Assembly (NCBI RefSeq): GCF_900547205.1 | Contig: NZ_URFY01000004.1 | Span: 1-64,000, forward strand | DNA: 64,000 nucleotides | From: an uncultured Bacteroides sp. | GTDB lineage: Bacteria > Bacteroidota > Bacteroidia > Bacteroidales > Bacteroidaceae | Reading direction: 5' to 3' | Made by a program: the position numbers and the translations under genes | Part shown: positions 63,783 to 64,000 of the stretch, in pieces | How positions within the stretch are numbered: the stretch's first letter is position 1 | Layout of the letters: each line of letters begins with the position of its first letter | Notes under the pieces: model-generated | Databases searched by the model: none | The model's input: only the letters and a program-made list of their open reading frames with translations | What the model was told of the DNA's origin: nothing

Positions 63783-64000
63783 ATGAAGAAACATATATAT
63801 TATACAGGATTACTACTATTACTGTCTTTCGTTATCGGAAGCTGCACGGAAGAAGAGAAGCCGGAAGGCACTCCAACCGTTCCCGTGCAAAAAGACCAAG
63901 AAGAAGAGCCGTATACGAGCCATTATTATTATTCTTTTGAAGCGGTGCGCCAACTGTCGGCCACAGACTTTGGGCTGAAGGACGGCAAATTCACTCCCGG
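63783..64000 (+). CDS. Lipoprotein, 5' part (runs off the window)
   Basis: The frame opens with MKKHIYYTGLLLLLSFVIGSC, a clear lipoprotein signal (C20-21 region), then an acidic linker (TEEEKPEGT). It stays open to the window end (72 codons visible). It begins 13 bp after the stop of the zinc-motif lipoprotein, so both are probably one operon. The visible part is too short to name a family. Confidence 0.7.
   Translation, partial: MKKHIYYTGLLLLLSFVIGSCTEEEKPEGTPTVPVQKDQEEEPYTSHYYYSFEAVRQLSATDFGLKDGKFTP

Overview
The window looks like chromosomal DNA from a gut Bacteroides. The evidence is two SusC/SusD outer-membrane pairs, a hybrid two-component regulator, SPII lipoproteins with the SxxC-type lipobox usual in this phylum, a fumarate reductase operon of the Bacteroides type, a fimbrillin operon, and many promoters of the form TTTG-N19..21-TAnnTTTG. 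No species is claimed. No tRNA, rRNA, integrase, complete insertion sequence or CRISPR array was seen.

Layout. (1) 1-800: gene-free DNA with tandem 22-bp repeats. (2) 805-3843: a complete CCWGG-type restriction-modification module (Vsr, EcoRII-like endonuclease, Dcm-like methyltransferase). (3) 4080-19426: a glycan locus with a lipoprotein, SusC, SusD, a GH30 hydrolase, an Ig-repeat surface lipoprotein and a GH130 mannosylglucose-phosphorylase-like enzyme. After a strong terminator and a separately promoted operator region come a sodium/solute symporter and a phosphoesterase/PQQ-propeller protein. (4) 19498-24797: housekeeping genes (acetyltransferase, ParE, CoaD, S41 protease). (5) 25214-26188: a RhuM-Fic/Doc protein. 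(6) 26294-37936: a second polysaccharide utilisation locus (GH30, DUF3823-like, SusD, SusC, all minus) divergent from its hybrid two-component regulator. (7) 38062-42587: an AraC regulator and the frdCAB operon. (8) 42784-47316: a GH2 enzyme and a propeller lipoprotein. (9) 47352-47892: a promoter plus terminator that may define a small RNA, followed by a 22-bp repeat array. (10) 47931-53305: an AraC regulator related to the one in (7), a fimbrial operon and a third AraC regulator. (11) 53461-58961: a GH2 enzyme, an HU-like protein, an Rpn-family nuclease and a small lipoprotein. (12) 59104-64000: an S9 peptidase, a lipoprotein joining a zinc-protease motif to a propeller-like region, and the start of another lipoprotein.

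How the genes fit together. Each SusCD locus should bind a glycan at the surface, cut it with GH30 enzymes and import the pieces. In the first locus the products could be split by the GH130 phosphorylase in the cytoplasm after uptake by the symporter. In the second, the hybrid regulator probably senses the breakdown product and switches on the divergent operon through a 10-bp inverted repeat between them. frdCAB is the terminal fumarate reductase that would serve anaerobic fermentation of these sugars.

Most unusual signal. Five separate intergenic arrays (316-381, 501-588, 25038-25103, 47739-47892, 58578-58643) share an exact 22-bp period. In four of them each unit is centred on a short palindrome whose sequence is kept within an array but differs between arrays: CACTCGAGTG, ACTTAAGT, ATTAAT and GTTTATAATAAAC. 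Three of the five lie in 3'-3' (convergent) gaps. I know of no described element with this design, and I rank it as the best candidate for an undescribed system here.
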